Source of the DNA: DASXRU01 sp034665305
Lineage (GTDB): Bacteria; Acidobacteriota; Blastocatellia; Pyrinomonadales; Pyrinomonadaceae
DNA length: 64,000 bases
Reading direction: 5' to 3'
Assembly: GCA_034665305.1 (NCBI GenBank)
Contig: JAXDFZ010000018.1
Location: forward strand, 124,001-188,000
Shown: in pieces, positions 51,301-60,629 of the stretch
How the letters are laid out: every line of letters begins with the position of its first letter
How positions within the stretch are numbered: the first letter of the stretch is position 1
Position numbers and translations under genes: made by a program
The notes under the pieces: model-generated
The model's input: only the letters and a program-made list of their open reading frames with translations
Databases searched by the model: none
What the model was told of the DNA's origin: nothing

Positions 51301-53934
51301 CTCAAAGATGGTGAAGCGCAAATCAAACTGGTAGCCCCGGGCGTGGCCACGGCCGCCCATCTCAAAGTGATCATGCTCCAGACGGTGGGCGAACTGGACC
51401 TCCGCATTGTGACGGAGAAGCGGCCCACCTTACTGGTCGGATTAGCGGAGGCTGCCTTTGGCAACGTGCCCGGCTTCGGATCCGCAGAAACCAGCAGAGA
51501 TCGCAATCGCCTGGCATTCTTCTTTCGCGGCACAATTCGGGAAAAGAATATTCTGACGCTCTCTTATGACAGCCTGCGCCCACTTAATCGCACCGCCGGC
51601 GAGGATCGCCTCTTTCAACTTGATCCACTGGAGCGCGCTTATCCAATCTTCGGTGATTCCTCGACGCGCTTTGAAGAAGCACAATCAAATTCCAGGCTCT
51701 ACGCGAGACTTGACCGCGGGCGCTCGTATGCGATGTTCGGTGATTTCGATGCCGATCTGAACGGATTGGCGCTGGCCGGCTACTCGCGGAAGTTAACCGG
51801 CGTGAAGCTGCATCTGGAGGATCGCGGCGGGAGTTTTATCACTCTGACCGGCGCGCGTCCCGGCACGGCCTTCGCGCGCGACGTGATTCCCGGAGGCGCC
51901 CTCTCGCTCGTGCAGCTCAGCTTCAGCGACATCTTAGCGGGTTCGGAAAACGTGACGCTGGAAGTCCGCGACCGCCGCAATCCGGAAATCATTCTCTCGA
52001 GCGAAGTCCTCATCCGATCGGTTGACTACAACCTCGATGCCATAACCGGCCAGCTCTTTTTTCTGCGATTTATTTCCACCTTCGACTATTCGTTGAACCT
52101 CACTCAAATTGTAGTCACTTACGAGCATCGCGCGAACGGGTTCAACTCCATGGTGTTGACCGGACGGGCAGTCAAAAAGTTTAGCGGTCTCGGTTTGCAA
52201 ATCGGTCTCAGCGGTATCAGTCAACGACAGGATAAAGGCAGCGCCTTTCACCTTGGCGGTCTCGACGCGATCCAGCGGTTGCCGCGCGCCGGCGTACTTA
52301 AGTTGGCCGCGGTTTGGAGTCAGGGAGCGATTGATGGGATTGGCAGCGGCGCCTCAGCGAGCGTTGCGGGTGCCGGCGCCGACCACAATGGCTTCGCTTA
52401 TGACATTGACTACAACCAGCCCGTGACCTTTCTCGAGGGCGTAGTTAACGGCAGGCTCGCAGCGGCTTCGGCCGGATTCCTCAATCCCTTTGGCGCCACG
52501 ATCACGCCAGGCTCGCGGCGCGGGGAAATTGCTTTCGGCTTCAAACTGCGGCCGTCGTCGACAGCGAGGTTGAGCTTCGTCAATGAGCGAAACCAGACCG
52601 AGCGCGTTGATAACTCGCGCTCGACATTTTCCGTCCTCTGGGCGGAATCTATCAGCGAAGACTTGAGGCTGAACCTCGGTTACGACTACCGCAGGTTTTC
52701 GGATAACCATGGCGACGGCGATGTTGCTTCCAACCTGTTTACTATCGGCGCTGAATGGCAGGCGACGAAAAAGCTGCAGCTGACCGCCAAGCGGGAACAG
52801 AACCTGGGTAGTTCGGATCCCACTTATCCCAACCAGACCACGATCGGAGCAAACTACCAGCTCAACGATTGGGCGAAGCTGTTCTTCACCCAGCGCATCG
52901 CGTCCGCTCCCATTGTTCCGATTGCCGACACCACCGGCACCGGCTTCGCACTCTCGTCAGCTCGCAACGAAATGGCTTTTGGAGTGGAAACCAAGCTCAG
53001 CCGCTTCACTTCCATGACTGGGCGCTATCAGATTGATAACGGCGCCGGCACGGCGGACAGCTTTGCAGTGATCGGCCTCGTCAACCGGTTTCCGATCAGC
53101 AAAGAGTTCTCGCTCGAACTCGGTTATGAGCGCGGTTTTCATCTGCAGGGCGAGGGAAAGAACTTTAACAGCGTCACGTTGGGCGCGGGCTGGCAGCCTC
53201 GGGAGAATTTTACCGCGAACGTTCGCTATGAATTACGCGATCGCAACGGGTTGGAGCACTTGTTCGTAATCGGCGCCGCGGGGCGCGTCAACCAGAGCAT
53301 CACAGCGCTCTCGCGCTTTCAGGTTGCGCGCACCAGATCGGGCGGACAGCAAAGCAGCTTTGCCGAGGGCATGGCAGCAGTGGCAATTCGACCGGCGACG
53401 AGCGATCGCATGGGGCTGCTCTTCAGTTATACGCGCCGCGCTCGCGAGCTTAGCGGAACGACAAACCTGGGTGCCACGCGGGATCGGCTCGATAGTTTAA
53501 CCACGGACGCTTTTTTCCAATTGACGCAGCGCCTCGAGTTGTCGGGACGTCTGGCTGCCAGACTCAATTCCGACCAACAGCAACAGACTCCGGTTGCGAC
53601 ACTGACCTATTTGACGCAGGGGCGCATGCAATACCGGTTTGCCAAACAGTTCGACCTGGCAGCCGAGATGAGGGCGTTGATTCAGGCAAACTCCGGGACG
53701 GCAAAGAAGTCGTATGCGGGGGAACTTGGTTTTTGGCCGTTGCCGGATCTGAGACTGGGCGCAGGCTACAACTTCGCATTGGCGACCGAACCGCAGGGCA
53801 ACATTATCGGCGGCACCAGACGCGGCTTCTATTTCAACATCTCGACGAAACTCTCCAATCTCTTCAACCTCTTTGGCACATCGAGAAACGACATGACCGC
53901 GAGCGGCGCCGGGAAAGCAATCGAGGCCAAGTGA
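48322..53934 (+). CDS. Giant DUF11 / SdrD-B / outer-membrane barrel protein
   Basis: A 1870-aa exported protein. The signal peptide (about 1-28) is followed by DUF11 domains at about 216-345 and 491-630 (LTIDKTVDKQRAEIGDALTY), an SdrD-B-like domain at about 639-700 (GRVYEDLNRNGRFDNKDRAI), an Ala/Lys linker and Ig-like domains to about 1040. The last 830 residues show repeated alternating amphipathic strands with aromatic ends (RLAFFFRGTIREKNILTLSY, RLYARLDRGRSYAMFGDFDAD, LNLGYDYRRFSD), as in a large outer-membrane beta barrel. It may anchor or export the protein encoded next, to whose gene it is coupled by a GTGA overlap. Confidence 0.82.
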   Translation: MIGRRFEYLVLAMIVAASLFFVVDSIAQQASTPGGTIIQTQGYGLYKDDEGREHRTTSDIVRIFLQTVTLLSVTPNETAPSAQVQRHQEFTRLFHICNVGNDAEQVMVSKIEISSPARVVGLSFDLDGNGALSATDLEIHVAETLSPSLGPGACTGVLVLLNSESFPAQTNLVVRLTARSTNAVAANGIQEATGQIVNAVSDGPRITGLDGLAPTLLVNGLLQTVASAHEVLAYSVAMSNSGDGPAQGVVYLDHLPEGLEYVPGTFRVDGELLRDTDPGGGETVSTSVVEATLPSFAPGQLMRLEYQVRVSEGVAPGRGLVNFGIISGQNFAAVKTHDAVVVIDPFGIVFAAHGGALSPIPGASITLLIDTSGTLPLSIAPGVGIPPNIRNLNPVIADAQGRFNFTLGPEQLGSLAAPAVYYLRLTAPGFTNRMLKATLSATHSGLFRATFVAVDGQAIAGANGFDLVRTTVTVEDLASLSRNIPMFETHSLTIDKTVDKQRAEIGDALTYTININNPTPTTIAKLILKDTLPRSFQYAAGTFRILQASAVTGAGWLAPAQQPTMRDNELTMNLGELSPASQVQVQYRVRIGANAHEGEQFNQAFATGQFPDGELVRTDAARVSVYVGAGTFSTRQIILGRVYEDLNRNGRFDNKDRAIAGARVYLMNGQYVLTDIAGLYNFPTVGDGAVVIALDPISIAAGLTLRDEGHVSGRSWARMLRTPLGGGSLLQQDFVLVGGNVSGEIAGAAVALTKAKSAPAAVAPIKSDGTNDDRRKSLAPGTYETAATEKIAPVKPGTALIVSPTSDSAVVSTGSEIQARVAIDWKVLLEINDKPVSDKNIGETRVDHANQVTTYTFAGLTLPPGLNKLRVTPIGPANERGTPVELKVMGRGPVRRIEILTEVKELTSGGKDSLLATIRAWDQWDNPALDGFVAIEGTNVLVMSADSAVRPELFTAQSSSVLPSLDRKGTDFERPLPANARQVNDLRSQMGIALKDGEAQIKLVAPGVATAAHLKVIMLQTVGELDLRIVTEKRPTLLVGLAEAAFGNVPGFGSAETSRDRNRLAFFFRGTIREKNILTLSYDSLRPLNRTAGEDRLFQLDPLERAYPIFGDSSTRFEEAQSNSRLYARLDRGRSYAMFGDFDADLNGLALAGYSRKLTGVKLHLEDRGGSFITLTGARPGTAFARDVIPGGALSLVQLSFSDILAGSENVTLEVRDRRNPEIILSSEVLIRSVDYNLDAITGQLFFLRFISTFDYSLNLTQIVVTYEHRANGFNSMVLTGRAVKKFSGLGLQIGLSGISQRQDKGSAFHLGGLDAIQRLPRAGVLKLAAVWSQGAIDGIGSGASASVAGAGADHNGFAYDIDYNQPVTFLEGVVNGRLAAASAGFLNPFGATITPGSRRGEIAFGFKLRPSSTARLSFVNERNQTERVDNSRSTFSVLWAESISEDLRLNLGYDYRRFSDNHGDGDVASNLFTIGAEWQATKKLQLTAKREQNLGSSDPTYPNQTTIGANYQLNDWAKLFFTQRIASAPIVPIADTTGTGFALSSARNEMAFGVETKLSRFTSMTGRYQIDNGAGTADSFAVIGLVNRFPISKEFSLELGYERGFHLQGEGKNFNSVTLGAGWQPRENFTANVRYELRDRNGLEHLFVIGAAGRVNQSITALSRFQVARTRSGGQQSSFAEGMAAVAIRPATSDRMGLLFSYTRRARELSGTTNLGATRDRLDSLTTDAFFQLTQRLELSGRLAARLNSDQQQQTPVATLTYLTQGRMQYRFAKQFDLAAEMRALIQANSGTAKKSYAGELGFWPLPDLRLGAGYNFALATEPQGNIIGGTRRGFYFNISTKLSNLFNLFGTSRNDMTASGAGKAIEAK

Positions 53935-56900
53935 AAAAGATCAGAAATCACCATTCACGTGCGCAAACCAATTGCTTCGCCCGTGGAGTACGGGGAAGTC
54001 GCGCGTGGACGTCCGTGCGCCGTGTTCTGGTGGGTTCCTTTCTGTCTCTGGTATTCATTTGCCTTTTCAGTGTTCAAGGTAGTGCGCGGACTATTACTAC
54101 TAGTATCAACTGGAGCGCCCTCTCACCGGTCCCTGATGCAACTGAGGCCATGATTATCAAAAACACCGCCACCGTAACGGTTGATGTAAGCAATGCCGTC
54201 GCGAATACGATTTCAATGGGGGCAGGTGGGGGCTCTGCGGGACCTGGGACGCTCAAGTTTAACGCCGGATCAGTCCTTACGCTTTCAGGTGCATCCGGTA
54301 CTCTGACCCTGGGGTTGTCCGCCACTAATTCTGGCACGATAGATATGGCGCTGGGCGGAACGGTGCATGTCAAAGGGTTCCTCGGATCTAACGGGTTTCT
54401 GATTCCTGGCAGTGGCTCAATAGATGTTACCGGTACTACAACGCTGCTCTCATTTATATCTACTTACAATAATCTAACCGTTAATGTACCGAGCGGCACG
54501 GTCACGTTCGCAACTGCACCGACAATAAACGGGAATCTCACTGTTAACGCTGGAACGCTAAGCGCAAACAATCTGAACTCTTTTGTGCACGGGAACTGGA
54601 CTAATAATTCTGCAACCTCGGCATTTACCGCCGGAACCTCCACGGTGACGTTCAATGGCGCGGCTGCCCAGGCAATCGGCGGCACGTTTGGAACCGCCTT
54701 TAATAATCTCACTATTGCGAACACAGCGAGCACTGTTACGTTAGGTGCAAATGCCATCATTGCCGGTAACCTTTCAATATCCACTGGAACCTTCGATCTG
54801 GCGGGCTTCACAGCCAATCGAGCCACCTCCGGGGGTACGCTTACCGTCTCTAATGCCACGACGTTGAAGATCGGCGGCACTAACAGTTTTCCCACCAACT
54901 ACGCTACGAACACATTAGTTGTAGCAAGTACGGTCGAGTATTCAGGAACCAATCAAACCGTAGCGAACCAAACTTATGGAAACTTAAAACTAAGCAGCTC
55001 AAGTGGTGCGGCGGTGAAAACATTTCCCGGAACAGCATTGGCGGTGATTGGGAACCTTAGCAGTGTAGTGGGCGCCGGCACGTCAGTCTCATTTACCGCC
55101 GCCGCAATTATTACGGTAAACGGCAACGTTTCACTTGGTGCTTCCACCACTTTCAATGGCAGCAGTTATGCACACAGCGTCGGCGGGAACTGGGCCAACA
55201 GTGGCACCTTTAACGGGAACACCGGTACGATTACCTTTACTGGGTCAGGGGCCGCTATCAGCGGAGCGGGTACTCAGAATTTCAATAATCTTACCGTTGC
55301 TGCCTCGGCGGTTACTTTTTCCAGCGGCAGCGTAACCTTGAGCGGTAATCTTGCGACCGCCGGATCCGGTTCGCTCACGCAAGCGTCCGGTGGAACGCTA
55401 TCAATGACGGGTTCAAGCACGACCATCACTGGTTCGGGGATTTCACTTGATAGCCTGACCGTTAGTGGTTCCGTAACCACTGCCACGTCGTTAATCCTGA
55501 CGGGTAGTTTGTCTGTGAGTGGAAGCTTTAGCGCAAGCGCAGGCACCATCTCCATGAGTGGTACAGCAAAAACTATTTCCGGTGCGGGCACGAAAAACTT
55601 TGCTGTGCTCTCTGTAACAGGCTCCCTCGCCACTGACGCCGATTTTTCCATTTCATCAGGTCTTACAATCAGCGGGAGTTTATCTTCATCAGCCGGAGTC
55701 GCAACTTTTACCGGAACCTCCACCTTAAGCGGCACCGCCAATCTTTTCAATACCACCATCAACGGAACGTCATTGCAATTATCCGCCAATTCAACTTTGG
55801 GGATTGCCAATCTGTTGACAATAAGCGCCGGCACTTTGAATGTAACCTCATCAGCGCCCAATACCGTAAATTTTAACGGCACGGGCGCCCAAAGTATAAA
55901 TGCCATAACCTATGACAAGCTTGGGCTGTCCAACGGAAATAGCAAGACAGCCACTGCCGGAATAACGGTAAATAACAACATTACTATTGCGACCGGCACC
56001 ACTTTTATTCCAGGGGCTTTCACGCATTCCATCTATGAGGATTGGAATAACTCGGGCAGTTTTACGGCAGGCTCAAGCACTATTCAATTTCTGGGAAATC
56101 ACAATACGAACATCAACGGCGCCACCACCTTCAACATTCTTACAGTTAATAGTACAACTGCGACCACAGGTATCATTCTGCAAAGCAATATCTCTGCGGC
56201 AACGGTAAACATGATATCGGGCACCGTACTTACCGGTGCAAACACAATTAACATTACTTCCACCAGAACTGGCAATGGAATAATCAGGGGTAATATCCAG
56301 CGAACCCATGCTTTTATAACCGGGGTAGCCTACGCTTTCGAGGGCCCGAATAATACGATCAGTTTTACTTCTGTTTCGTCGGTTACCAGTATCACGGTAT
56401 CAGTTGCGGAAGGATCGATCAGTGACTTCCCTTTTGGGTCTTCGGTCACCAGGGTTTACAACATTGCCGTTCCTTCAGGAACATACAATGCAACCCTGCG
56501 CCTGCATTATGAAAGTGATGAGCTGAATGGCAATGACGAATCAACGATGACGTTGTGGCGTTACAACGGTTCAGTCTGGGTAAATGCCGGGAAAACCGCT
56601 AACGACGTCACCTCAAATTACGTCGAGCAAAGTGGATTGACAAGCATCGCCAATCGCTGGACGCTTTCAAATTCAACCGGTTCAAATGTCGTACAGTGGA
56701 ATGGAAGTGTAAGTACAGATTGGAACACCGCGGCCAATTGGACCGTTCTGCAAGGCGCACCATCAAGGCCTCCTTCAGCTACGGACATTGTAGTGTTAGC
56801 AACCGTGAGCTTTACCTACAATCCAACCATCAGCAATACCGTAAGCGTCAAAAATATAAACTTCGGAAGTGTACAGGCGCTAACGCTGTCACTGGCAAGC

Positions 56901-59777
56901 GGTGGTTCGCTCACTTCAAATGACATAGGTGGAACGTGGAGCAGTAGTGTCACTCATACTATTAATGCGAATAATCAATCAATAACTGTCAACGGCGACC
57001 TCTCCCTGAGTGATGGGGTAAGCGGTCACGCAATTAATCTTAATATTGGTTCTGGGACCGTAAATGTGGCAGGCTCCCTGACTCAATCGGGCGGAGCAAA
57101 TATTGTTTTCAGCGCGGCGGGAAACCTAAACATCGCTGAAGATTACAATTACGTTAGCGGAACATTTACCGCGGGAACCGGCACCGTTACTTATATTGGT
57201 ACAACCAACCAGGGTGTTGGTGGCGTTAGTTATAACAATCTTACAGTTAATAAAGCTTCGGGGTTAGCCTCCATAAACAATGCCGTGAGCCTCCTGGGCA
57301 ATCTTCTGATTGCGTCCGGTGAATTGAATAATCTTTCAACTACTACTATTTCAGGGAATGTCACTATTAATTCGGGTAGCACTTTTGAGAATAACGGTGC
57401 AATTCATGTCGGCGGTAATTGGGCTAATAGCGGCACGTACCTAGCGGAGGGTTTCGGTGTTTTCTTTGAAGGGAGCGGGACGCAAAATATTTCAGCATCC
57501 GCCTTCGGCACTTTGAATATTAATAAGCCATCGGGCACGGCAATCCTTACCGGAGAATTAACGGTAGGTGGAAACCTCATCATTACCTCCGGCACACTGG
57601 ATCTTCAAACCTATTCTATTACCAGAAACTCCATCGGCGGCTTTGCCAGTATCGCAGATGGCGCGACCGGAATAATTGGAGGCAACAACGGCCCTTCCGG
57701 TTTTGCCTCGTACACATTGGGCGCTGCCAGTACAGTCATATACAACGGCACTGATCCGCAATTCATATCATCAGAGGGGATCAACTTTGGCAATCTCATT
57801 TTCCGTAACGCCGGAACCAAAACCCTGGTCACTCCGCTCGCAGTAAATGGAACGTTAACAATCGATAGTGGCGCTACTCTCGACGCCTCCTCTTACGCCA
57901 TTACTCTGAATGGCAACTGGATCAATAACGGAACCTTCACCCCCTCAAACAGTACCGCCATATTTGCCGGCACCATAAAAAGCATTTCCGGCAATACCAC
58001 TTTCAACCAGGCAGTGGTTTCAGGAAGTTACACCATTCTGGGTGACAATAACTTCAACGGCTTGCTCAACATTACCAGTACCGGATCCTTGAGCGGCGGG
58101 GGAACAGTTAACACTACACTTAATGGAGATTTATTAAATAGTGGCGTCTTGTCTGCGCTCGGAACAACGACATTTTCAGGTGCGGCTTTGCAAACCTTGA
58201 GCCTAATAAATGCTACGACGACGGTTGCTTTGACAGTCAACTTTAATGGCTCTGTTTCACCGGTACTAAACTCGACTGCGGCGCCGCAATTTGGCTATAT
58301 CAACATCAATAATACCGGCGGTGTAAATCCGAGCGTAGGATGGAACATATTGTACGGCCTCACAGTGGGCAGTGGCGCCTCATTCAATGGCGGTACTTCT
58401 TCACATAATATATTGGGATATCTAACCAACAATGGCACGATTACTTCCAACGGAATTGTGAGCTTCCTACCTTCAGCGGCAGCAACCGTAAATCTCGGCA
58501 GTAATTTTTCAAGTACTGACAGAGTTTACTTTGGTGGCGCCAATGCACTGACCCTGCTCGGAACTCCCGTCTCTTTCCGCAATGTAAACATCACTAATAC
58601 CAACGCCGCAGGAATAACTCCTTCATCCGACTGGATCCTTACGAAAGATTTGACAGTAGCCAGCGGCTCCATTCTGAATGCCGGTAATCACTCCTATTCA
58701 GTGGCTCACAATATATCTAACAGCGGAACGATTAACAGCGGGACGTCAACCTTTACGCTTAACGGAACCGGTACTCAAGATGTCAATTCTGCGTCGGCTT
58801 TTAATAATCTTACGATCAATAATTCCGGAGGTTCAGCCACGCTATCTGCAAATGCAACGGTGAACGGTGTGTTGAATTTTGTTTCCGGAAAAATACAAAC
58901 AGATACCAAATCGCTGATACAGCCGTCGTCCGGAACGGTGACGGGGGCATCCCAGAGTACGGGTTGGGTCAATGGCCAACTGCAGAAAACCATCGCGACG
59001 GGAACGACGAGCAAGACCTTCGAGGTGGGTGGTCCTAATAACTACACGCCGGTCACGGTAGCGTTTACCGGCGTGACGACGGCGGGGGATCTGACCGCCA
59101 GTGCCGTCTCCGGTGATCACGCAAGTATCAGCGCCTCGACGATCAACGCGACGAAAAGTGTGAATCGAACTTGGACCCTGACGAACAGCGGAATTGTCTT
59201 CACGAATTACAGCGCCACCTTCAATTTTGTCGCCGGGGACATTGATGCCGGTGCGAGTACCAGCGCCTTCATAGTTGGCAAGTACAGTGGCGGGTCCTGG
59301 ACGTACCCAACAGTCGGCACGAGAACATCCACCTCGACCCAGGTAACGGGACTGACATCCTTTAGCGATTTTCAGATTGGCGCCACCGCATCCATCCCCA
59401 ACGTCACGCTGACGGCAAGTGTTAGTCCGACAGGTTTTGTGCGACCCCGCACCGATCTCGTCTACACCATCAGTTTCAGCAATAACGGCGTGGGCGCAGC
59501 TTTAGCTTTTGTAATTACTGATCCGATTCCGGCAAACACCGACTTCAAAGTGGGCTCCGCGACTACCAGTCTCGGTACGACCGGCCTGACGCCGACGCTG
59601 GCTTATTCAAATGATCATGGAGCGTCCTGGACTTACACGCCGGTCAGTGCGGGCGGTGGCGCGCCGTCGGGTTATGACCGCATTGTCACAGATGTTCGGT
59701 GGAGTTTTGGCGCCAGCCTCAGTCAAACTTTACCCAACAACGCCGGTAGCGTGAGCCTCACCACCCGCATACGTTAG
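53931..59777 (+). CDS. Giant filamentous beta-helix adhesin-like protein
   Basis: A 1948-aa secreted protein. The start is GTG 53931, in frame and overlapping the upstream stop (GTGA); the frame opens further upstream but that part lies in the previous gene. A long basic N-region precedes the signal hydrophobic helix (VLVGSFLSLVFICLFS). Then follow many beta-helix-type repeats with a recurring pattern NLTV-x-G-T-x-GN-T-F-x-G (for example FNNLTIANTASTVTLGANAI, NNLTVNKASGLASINNAV), like filamentous haemagglutinin-type adhesins, and a C-terminal DUF11 domain from about 1823. The central 54.3-58.9 kb part is visibly AT-richer than its surroundings. Confidence 0.82.
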   Translation: MKKIRNHHSRAQTNCFARGVRGSRAWTSVRRVLVGSFLSLVFICLFSVQGSARTITTSINWSALSPVPDATEAMIIKNTATVTVDVSNAVANTISMGAGGGSAGPGTLKFNAGSVLTLSGASGTLTLGLSATNSGTIDMALGGTVHVKGFLGSNGFLIPGSGSIDVTGTTTLLSFISTYNNLTVNVPSGTVTFATAPTINGNLTVNAGTLSANNLNSFVHGNWTNNSATSAFTAGTSTVTFNGAAAQAIGGTFGTAFNNLTIANTASTVTLGANAIIAGNLSISTGTFDLAGFTANRATSGGTLTVSNATTLKIGGTNSFPTNYATNTLVVASTVEYSGTNQTVANQTYGNLKLSSSSGAAVKTFPGTALAVIGNLSSVVGAGTSVSFTAAAIITVNGNVSLGASTTFNGSSYAHSVGGNWANSGTFNGNTGTITFTGSGAAISGAGTQNFNNLTVAASAVTFSSGSVTLSGNLATAGSGSLTQASGGTLSMTGSSTTITGSGISLDSLTVSGSVTTATSLILTGSLSVSGSFSASAGTISMSGTAKTISGAGTKNFAVLSVTGSLATDADFSISSGLTISGSLSSSAGVATFTGTSTLSGTANLFNTTINGTSLQLSANSTLGIANLLTISAGTLNVTSSAPNTVNFNGTGAQSINAITYDKLGLSNGNSKTATAGITVNNNITIATGTTFIPGAFTHSIYEDWNNSGSFTAGSSTIQFLGNHNTNINGATTFNILTVNSTTATTGIILQSNISAATVNMISGTVLTGANTINITSTRTGNGIIRGNIQRTHAFITGVAYAFEGPNNTISFTSVSSVTSITVSVAEGSISDFPFGSSVTRVYNIAVPSGTYNATLRLHYESDELNGNDESTMTLWRYNGSVWVNAGKTANDVTSNYVEQSGLTSIANRWTLSNSTGSNVVQWNGSVSTDWNTAANWTVLQGAPSRPPSATDIVVLATVSFTYNPTISNTVSVKNINFGSVQALTLSLASGGSLTSNDIGGTWSSSVTHTINANNQSITVNGDLSLSDGVSGHAINLNIGSGTVNVAGSLTQSGGANIVFSAAGNLNIAEDYNYVSGTFTAGTGTVTYIGTTNQGVGGVSYNNLTVNKASGLASINNAVSLLGNLLIASGELNNLSTTTISGNVTINSGSTFENNGAIHVGGNWANSGTYLAEGFGVFFEGSGTQNISASAFGTLNINKPSGTAILTGELTVGGNLIITSGTLDLQTYSITRNSIGGFASIADGATGIIGGNNGPSGFASYTLGAASTVIYNGTDPQFISSEGINFGNLIFRNAGTKTLVTPLAVNGTLTIDSGATLDASSYAITLNGNWINNGTFTPSNSTAIFAGTIKSISGNTTFNQAVVSGSYTILGDNNFNGLLNITSTGSLSGGGTVNTTLNGDLLNSGVLSALGTTTFSGAALQTLSLINATTTVALTVNFNGSVSPVLNSTAAPQFGYININNTGGVNPSVGWNILYGLTVGSGASFNGGTSSHNILGYLTNNGTITSNGIVSFLPSAAATVNLGSNFSSTDRVYFGGANALTLLGTPVSFRNVNITNTNAAGITPSSDWILTKDLTVASGSILNAGNHSYSVAHNISNSGTINSGTSTFTLNGTGTQDVNSASAFNNLTINNSGGSATLSANATVNGVLNFVSGKIQTDTKSLIQPSSGTVTGASQSTGWVNGQLQKTIATGTTSKTFEVGGPNNYTPVTVAFTGVTTAGDLTASAVSGDHASISASTINATKSVNRTWTLTNSGIVFTNYSATFNFVAGDIDAGASTSAFIVGKYSGGSWTYPTVGTRTSTSTQVTGLTSFSDFQIGATASIPNVTLTASVSPTGFVRPRTDLVYTISFSNNGVGAALAFVITDPIPANTDFKVGSATTSLGTTGLTPTLAYSNDHGASWTYTPVSAGGGAPSGYDRIVTDVRWSFGASLSQTLPNNAGSVSLTTRIR

Positions 59778-60514
59778 AGACGACGTTGACTTCCAGCGCG
59801 GCGCCAGCGGTGCAGAACATTTACGGCGGTCAGACAGAATGCGAGCCACACGGCTCCTTCGGCGAAAGCGCCCAGCACGTCGCTCAGGTAATGAGCGCCA
59901 AGATAGATGCGGCTGAAGCCAACCAGTAAGATCATGAAGCCGGCGCCCAAACCCGCCAACGCTCGCCAACTCCACCTCTTAAAATTCGCTATCGCAAATG
60001 CGCCCAACGCGCCGTAAAAACAAGTAGCCATCATGGTGTGGCCGCTGGGAAATCCATAACTGGTCAACGTCAGAATCGGATCGGTAAAGTGCGGGCGAGC
60101 GCGCAAAAAGAGATTCTTCAGAATTACATTCAATAGCATGCCGCCAAACACGCTGGCCGCCAGGGCCACTGAATGCGCGCGGTACCCGCGACGCATCAGG
60201 TAAGACAACACCCCAAGAGTCAGGATGGTGACGCCCAGCGTCGCGTGGATCCGGGTAATGATAATCAGCAGCGCGGTGACCGTCGGGGTTGTGTGCGCGT
60301 GTAGCCATGATGAGAAGTCCCGGTCGATGACGGTGAGTCGATCCGCGGTAACGACGTCTTCGGCGATCGCGGCGAAGAGCAACGTGGACGAAATCAGAAT
60401 CAAAGCGCCAATCGTCAGATGGAGTCCCAGGTAACCTTCCGGAGAAAGACGGGCCTTGAGGAAGGCAATCGGCCGGGCCTGCCGGTTGCGGATTGGTGAA
60501 GAAGAGTTTCTCAA
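59774..60514 (-). CDS. PAP2-family phosphatase
   Basis: A 246-aa membrane phosphatase of the PAP2 superfamily, acting on lipid phosphates (for example undecaprenyl or phosphatidate). The three signature motifs are present: KNLFLRARP (K-x6-RP), PSGH in YGFPSGHTMMA, and SRIYLGAHYLSD (S-R-x5-H-x3-D). About five transmembrane helices are visible. Its stop codon overlaps that of the adhesin gene in convergent orientation. The N-terminal 25 residues before the first helix may be shorter in reality. Confidence 0.9.
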   Translation of the reverse strand: MRNSSSPIRNRQARPIAFLKARLSPEGYLGLHLTIGALILISSTLLFAAIAEDVVTADRLTVIDRDFSSWLHAHTTPTVTALLIIITRIHATLGVTILTLGVLSYLMRRGYRAHSVALAASVFGGMLLNVILKNLFLRARPHFTDPILTLTSYGFPSGHTMMATCFYGALGAFAIANFKRWSWRALAGLGAGFMILLVGFSRIYLGAHYLSDVLGAFAEGAVWLAFCLTAVNVLHRWRRAGSQRRL

Positions 60515-60629
60515 AGAAATATGACAGGATTGACAGAATTAACAGGATAGAGAAGCGGCAGTTCAGCGGCGCTTATTCCTCTCCTTCTCGCTTGCCAGTC
60601 GTTCGCTTAATCGTGTTAATGCTGACGAC

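Noticed and set aside
53733..53930. Upstream extension of the adhesin frame
   Set aside because: This part lies inside the barrel-protein gene in another frame; the GTG at 53931 precedes a proper signal peptide.
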